Notes under the pieces: generated by a model | Database searches by the model: none | What the model saw: the letters and a program-made list of their open reading frames with translations, nothing else | What the model was told of the DNA's origin: nothing | Shown: positions 60,056 through 64,000 of the stretch, piece by piece | Layout of the letters: each line of letters opens with the position of its first letter | How positions within the stretch are numbered: the first letter of the stretch is position 1 | Assembly (NCBI GenBank): GCA_021732995.1 | Contig: JAKFWA010000004.1 | Location: forward strand, 67,810-131,809 | Length of the DNA: 64,000 nt | Direction of reading: 5' to 3' | DNA from: Planctomycetaceae bacterium | GTDB taxonomy: Bacteria > Planctomycetota > Planctomycetia > Planctomycetales > Planctomycetaceae | Translations under genes and position numbers: made by a program

Positions 60056-62470
60056 CTACTTGTTCACAGCAGACGGCATCGTAGCTGGGGCAATCAGACC
60101 CTGCTCTAGTAATTCCGTAATCAATTCGTGAGCCAGCGGTGCGGCAGCCTTAGCGCCGGAGCCGCCGTTTTCGAGAGCCACAACGAAGGCCACTTGAGGA
60201 CGATCAGCGGGAACGTAGCCAGCAAACCAAGCGTGGTCAGGACGATTGAAGCCCGTTTCGGCCGTTCCCGTCTTACCGGCAACCGTCACCTGCTTATGAC
60301 GAGCAGTCAGCGATGCCGTGCCGCGTAGAACAACAGCTTCCAGCCCCTCACGCACGAAGTGCAAAGTTCGCTCGGAGACCCCGGTCTGCAGAGGCTTTGA
60401 CTCTGGTAATTCAACAGACGATTTACGTCCGTTGCGCAGCACTGAGACATCATGCACCACTCGCGGCTGCACGAGCTCGCCACCATTGGCGATTGCCGCC
60501 ATCAGTCGGACGATCTGCAACGGCGTCACGGCCAGGTCCGCTTGCCCAATGCCGTACTCAATCGTCGAGGCTTGTGACCAGCGCCGTGCGCGGGATGCGG
60601 TTCCTGATGTCCTGACGATGCCATTGCCTGATGAACCAGCACGCTCGCTGTGCTCGTCGAAGTCCGCTAGCCGCAAGAACTCATCCACACCTGCGGGCGG
60701 TACGATGCCACGCACCTCGCCGGGCACGTCGATGCCGGTGAGTTCGCCGAAGCCCAATCGATGACTCCAGCTCACAAGACGTTGTGGGCCCAGATTCTTC
60801 GCCTGATTAAAGAAGTAGACGTTGCACGACTTCGTCAGCGCATCAACGACCGACATGGGGCCATGTCCATGGCCGAGCTTCCGATAGGCGTAGCAACGGT
60901 GCTTGTTCGGTTGCCGGGGATCGAAGTAGCCATCGCACTGAATTGTGCCCGACGGCTCGATGACGTGCTCTTCCAGCGCGGCAATGCTGGTCATTGCCTT
61001 GAAGACCGAGCCCGGAGGCAGGGCCATCGAGGTAACGCGCGGGAAGAGCGGGTTGCCGGGGTCTTTCTGTAACTGCTGCCAGATCTCCTCGCGGAAATCG
61101 ACCATGATGCGAATGTCGAATCGCGGGGCACAGGCCGCTGCCAGAAGTTCGCCGCTGGCAATGTTCATCGCCAGAATGCAGCCACCCGTCGCCACCTGGG
61201 CCGGAGGTTCGCCGTTCTCGTCGCGAGTGCCGTCCTTCTTGGCCAACGACGAATTCTTCACGAACAGAATGTCTTCGTCCAAACGCAACGGGCGGGTTTG
61301 AGTCGCTCGATCGAGCAGTGCTTCAGCCCGCCGCTGCACCGGTTCGACCAATGCCAGTTCGATGTCCGCACCCGGCTGAGCTTCACGCACGACTTCTCTC
61401 AGGACGATTTCACCTTCTGCATCGCGGACGATTCGCAGTTCACCGGGGCGTCCGCTCAAGAAGCGGTCATAGGAACGCTCAATTCCCGCCTGGCCAGCAC
61501 GCTCATCCGGTCGAGTCTCGGCACCCGAAGATGCAATCAGGTCTGTCTCAGCCGCTGGCGTGCCGTCGACTGTAGCCGTCGGCTCAATGACCTTGCGAAA
61601 ACCAATCAAATGTCCGGCCAGCGGCCCTTGTGGGTAGTCGCGGCGAGTGGTGATCTCGTATTCGATCCCCGGGAACAAAGTTGGCTGAGTAACAATCTCG
61701 GTCACTCGCTCGAACGGAATGTTCTCGGCGATGATGTGATAGTCGAGTTCTTCCTGAACCACGACCGGCTCTACCTGCTTGCGGCGTGGTGGAGTCGTCA
61801 GCTCATGTTTGACCTGCGTCGCCATGCGGTCGACCCAGTCCTGCCGATCGCTGAGCTTCTGCAGTTCGGCGTCGCGTTGTTGTTGCTCTTCATCCAGACG
61901 TTTCTGACGTTTGGTATCCACCAACGTGACGACGTGCTCGACACGTTTCTGGATCTCCGCCCGGCGAGCTGCGAACTCCTCGGCAGTGATGTTCATCGCC
62001 ACCGTCAGGCGTTCCCAGAGGCGATGACGCTCTTCAAGAATCTGTTCCTGCGCGGCGTTCACTCGATCGCGTTTCTTGCGGTCGGCTTTACTCAAACGAG
62101 CTTGAGCCTTGCGTTTGAGCCAGCCGGGATCGGCAGGTTCTTCGAGCCAGCGGTAATGCAACTTCAACCGATAGGTCGCGACGTCGCGGGCCATGACGGT
62201 GCCTCCCATCAGGATGCGCCCGTCATTCGTGGGAATGGCCTGAAAGCTTTCGGTCAGCTTCTGCTCCAGCCCGTCGGCGAAATCGTCCTGTTCGACCCCT
62301 TGCAACTGCGCCAACTTAGCCGTGATTGCAGTAAACGGAGCCACCAGCACCACAAACAGCACTACCAGACGAATCAGGGGGTTGCGGTCGAGGCTGAGGT
62401 CGCGCGCCAGCGAACGGTCCTCGGTTTCCTCTCGCAAAGTGCTTGTTGGTCGGTTCAGCATGTTCACCAT
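60056..62470 (-). CDS. mrdA: Penicillin-binding protein 2 (MrdA-like transpeptidase)
   Basis: 804 residues from ATG 62470 (a second ATG at 62461); the frame continues upstream to 63178 but overlaps the MoxR gene and is not used. A TM segment (RLVVLFVVLVAPFTAITAKL) is near residue 30. The transpeptidase motifs are intact: Ser488-V-F-Lys491, S-C-N in LTKSCNVYFFNQ, and K733-T-G in AGKTGTAE. Between the anchor and the dimerisation region there is an unusual charged, helical insert (LKRKAQARLSKADRKKRDRV to DAELQKLSDRQDWV) of about 110 residues. It cross-links lateral-wall peptidoglycan, evidence that this planctomycete makes peptidoglycan. No rodA or mreBCD gene is next to it. Confidence 0.9.
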   Translation of the reverse strand: MVNMLNRPTSTLREETEDRSLARDLSLDRNPLIRLVVLFVVLVAPFTAITAKLAQLQGVEQDDFADGLEQKLTESFQAIPTNDGRILMGGTVMARDVATYRLKLHYRWLEEPADPGWLKRKAQARLSKADRKKRDRVNAAQEQILEERHRLWERLTVAMNITAEEFAARRAEIQKRVEHVVTLVDTKRQKRLDEEQQQRDAELQKLSDRQDWVDRMATQVKHELTTPPRRKQVEPVVVQEELDYHIIAENIPFERVTEIVTQPTLFPGIEYEITTRRDYPQGPLAGHLIGFRKVIEPTATVDGTPAAETDLIASSGAETRPDERAGQAGIERSYDRFLSGRPGELRIVRDAEGEIVLREVVREAQPGADIELALVEPVQRRAEALLDRATQTRPLRLDEDILFVKNSSLAKKDGTRDENGEPPAQVATGGCILAMNIASGELLAAACAPRFDIRIMVDFREEIWQQLQKDPGNPLFPRVTSMALPPGSVFKAMTSIAALEEHVIEPSGTIQCDGYFDPRQPNKHRCYAYRKLGHGHGPMSVVDALTKSCNVYFFNQAKNLGPQRLVSWSHRLGFGELTGIDVPGEVRGIVPPAGVDEFLRLADFDEHSERAGSSGNGIVRTSGTASRARRWSQASTIEYGIGQADLAVTPLQIVRLMAAIANGGELVQPRVVHDVSVLRNGRKSSVELPESKPLQTGVSERTLHFVREGLEAVVLRGTASLTARHKQVTVAGKTGTAETGFNRPDHAWFAGYVPADRPQVAFVVALENGGSGAKAAAPLAHELITELLEQGLIAPATMPSAVNK

Positions 62471-62641
62471 CCTGGTGCGGAATTTGTCCCGGCATAGCTT
62501 CCCGAATCCTGCGATTTTCAGGAAGACGAACCCCCGGAACCGAGCAGTTCTGGGCAGAACGTGGTGCGAAGGGCTAGTTCCGCTGATAGGCTCTGCGCCC
62601 CGCTGAGTGCTGCCGACATTGCCCTCATTTTGATTCACACC

Positions 62642-63724
62642 ATGCCCAACAACTTTGACGAAGACGAAATCATCAGCGAGATGGTCGAACAGGACGCCGA
62701 AGCGCGCGAGCGTGAGGCGCAGGCCATTCGAGGTTTGCAGTCCGCCTACAAGCGAATGCGCGAAGAGATCTCGAAGGTCGTGATCGGCCAGCAGGATGTG
62801 GTCGATCAGTTGCTGGTAGCCCTCTTCAGTCGCGGCCACTGCCTGATGGTGGGCGTGCCCGGACTGGCGAAAACGCTGCTGGTCAGCACCATCGGACGCA
62901 TCCTGCAACTGGCGTTTCGCCGCATTCAGTTCACCCCCGACCTGATGCCTTCCGACATCACCGGCACGGACGTCCTGCAAGACGATCCAGAGACTGGACG
63001 CCGCACGTTCCAGTTCATGCAGGGGCCGCTGTTCACGAATGTCCTGTTGGCCGACGAAGTGAACCGCACGCCTCCGAAGACGCAAGCCGCGTTGCTGGAA
63101 GCCATGCAGGAGCGGAACGTCACCGTCGGATCCAACACGTACCGCTTGCCCCTGCCCTTCTTCGTGTTGGCCACTCAAAACCCCATCGAACAGGAAGGCA
63201 CGTATCCGCTGCCGGAAGCTCAGTTGGACCGCTTCATGTTCAACATCGTAGTGAACTACCCCACGGCGGCTGATGAGCTACGCATCCTGAAGCAAACCAC
63301 TGGCAGCGAAGAGCCTGAGCTCACCCCCGCGCTGACAGGCAAGCAGATCTTGGCGCTACAGGAGGTCGTGCGACGCGTGCCCGTCGCCGAGCATGTTTAT
63401 GTCTACGCACGCGACATCGTCCGAGCCACACGTCCCAATGAACCTGAAGCTCACAACTTCGTGAAGGAGTATCTCTCCTGGGGAGCTGGCCCGCGCGCTG
63501 GTCAATATTTGATCCTCGGCGCGAAGGCACGCGCGATTCTGGAAGGGCGCTTCCACGTGAGCACGGACGATGTGAAGGCGGTAGCACATCCCGTGCTGCG
63601 ACATCGCATTGTCACCACTTTTCATGCCGATAGTGAGCGCATCACGACGGACGATGTCGTGGACATGCTGTTGAAGAAAATCCCCGTGGAACTTGAAGAA
63701 AAAGCGAAACGGCTGGCGCGATGA
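62642..63724 (+). CDS. MoxR-family AAA+ ATPase
   Basis: 360 residues from ATG 62642. Walker A GVPGLAKT is at 71-78, Walker [23 protein letters not shown] follows, and the sensor/arginine region [21 protein letters not shown] and RFMFNIVV are characteristic of the MoxR group. The acidic N-terminal 25 residues are unusual. MoxR ATPases act as chaperones that activate metalloenzymes or von Willebrand-domain partners; neighbouring DUF58/VWA/transglutaminase genes that normally follow would lie outside the right edge. The next gene starts 141 bp downstream, so an operon is possible. Confidence 0.92.
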   Translation: MPNNFDEDEIISEMVEQDAEAREREAQAIRGLQSAYKRMREEISKVVIGQQDVVDQLLVALFSRGHCLMVGVPGLAKTLLVSTIGRILQLAFRRIQFTPDLMPSDITGTDVLQDDPETGRRTFQFMQGPLFTNVLLADEVNRTPPKTQAALLEAMQERNVTVGSNTYRLPLPFFVLATQNPIEQEGTYPLPEAQLDRFMFNIVVNYPTAADELRILKQTTGSEEPELTPALTGKQILALQEVVRRVPVAEHVYVYARDIVRATRPNEPEAHNFVKEYLSWGAGPRAGQYLILGAKARAILEGRFHVSTDDVKAVAHPVLRHRIVTTFHADSERITTDDVVDMLLKKIPVELEEKAKRLAR

Positions 63725-63865
63725 CATCAGCGCCGACGCATGGCTTGCGGTAGTTCGCCTTCTAATGATCCGCGATTTCTTGGTATGTAGGCGTACCAAG
63801 CCCTGAGACCGAACTTGTCGGTCCTGGGAACCCTTTTGCACAAGCTCTCAGGATGGGAGTCGCCA

Positions 63866-64000
63866 ATGGGACGGAAGTCGTGGTTAGCAATCTCTGCGGG
63901 CGTGCTGGTTTTCGCGGCCGGTGGAATCGGTTGGCTGTGGTGGGCAACACAACAGCCGCCTGAGTTCTATCAGGTTGCTGAGAAGCAGGTGCGCGATCCG
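63866..64000 (+). CDS. Start of a membrane-anchored protein (partial)
   Basis: 45 residues visible from ATG 63866, with GGGAG six bases upstream. The sequence MGRKSWLAISAGVLVFAAGG then IGWLWWATQ marks an N-terminal TM anchor, and the rest (PPEFYQVAEKQVRDP) is soluble. The coding sequence runs past the right edge, so the product cannot be named. A short inverted repeat (CTTGGTA/TACCAAG) lies between it and the MoxR gene. Confidence 0.7.
   Translation, partial: MGRKSWLAISAGVLVFAAGGIGWLWWATQQPPEFYQVAEKQVRDP

Noticed and set aside
62471-63178. A 5' extension of the PBP2 frame to 63178
   Set aside because: It overlaps the well-supported MoxR gene on the other strand and contains no PBP sequence; PBP2-like sequence and its TM anchor begin after ATG 62470.
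63779-63799. Short inverted repeat CTTGGTA/TACCAAG as a terminator between MoxR and the last gene
   Set aside because: Only seven pairs and no T-run; if the genes form an operon no terminator is expected here.

Overview
The window looks like a chromosomal segment of a planctomycete (Planctomycetota). The evidence is the density of families largely confined to that phylum. There are three intact DUF1549/DUF1553 proteins with planctomycete cytochrome-c domains, three DUF1501 proteins, a ThuA/membrane-bound-dehydrogenase/HEAT/cytochrome-c fusion, and a giant surface protein whose N-terminus carries an LE-x-R-x-LLS motif. The strand changes often, operons are short, and GTG or TTG starts are common. 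I saw no tRNA, rRNA, CRISPR array, integrase or complete insertion sequence.

Layout. 1-7487 (minus): 5' part of a giant secreted protein with an N-terminal right-handed beta-helix and then a 126-residue (378 bp) tandem repeat running off the left edge. 8.4-14.8 kb (plus): FAD/FeS glycolate/lactate-type dehydrogenase fusion, C45-like Ntn hydrolase, and a DUF1549/DUF1553 protein with a CX4CH haem motif. 14.9-17.6 kb (minus): STAS protein, HtrA-like protease, an unrecognised protein, and upstream of it a candidate structured RNA or leader ending in a terminator-like hairpin. 17.9-25.9 kb (plus): ThuA protein, a GyrB-like protein with a degenerate ATP site and no TOPRIM domain, an esterase and the large ThuA/dehydrogenase/cytochrome fusion. 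26-28.7 kb (minus): TPR-AAA ATPase translationally coupled to a TPR membrane protein. 28.9-35.8 kb: DUF72, pterin dehydratase, DUF1501, CPBP protease, methyltransferase, small hypothetical, GT4 glycosyltransferase and a cpYpsA/Moco-carrier-like protein. 36.1-41.3 kb (plus): a TolQ/ExbB-like channel, two ExbD/TolR-like one-TM proteins and ruvA. 41.3-51.3 kb: two DUF1549/DUF1553 plus DUF1501 cassettes arranged head to head, the right one interrupted by a reversed DUF4058 gene. 51.6-53.9 kb: cyanophycinase-like protein and a prenyltransferase/squalene-oxidase-repeat protein. 54.1-56.5 kb (minus): a small Tad/Flp pilus operon (prepilin peptidase, TadE-like, CpaB) with a clear terminator. 56.9-64 kb: two hypotheticals, an outer-membrane-barrel-like protein, a fossil DUF1553 3' end, a small exported protein, PBP2, a MoxR ATPase and the start of another membrane-anchored protein.

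How it fits together. Much of the window encodes the exported macromolecule-degrading and electron-transfer machinery typical of planctomycetes. Envelope functions (PBP2, Tad pilin processing, HtrA, the TolQR-like channel, the barrel protein) are interleaved with it. The best candidates for undescribed biology are the channel with two different B-type subunits (36.1-40.6 kb), the structured RNA ahead of the hypothetical-htrA pair (about 17.4-17.6 kb), the TOPRIM-less, active-site-degenerate GyrB paralogue (18.8-20.0 kb), and the recently homogenised repeat array at the left edge. Functions are read from motifs and family knowledge; no database search was run.
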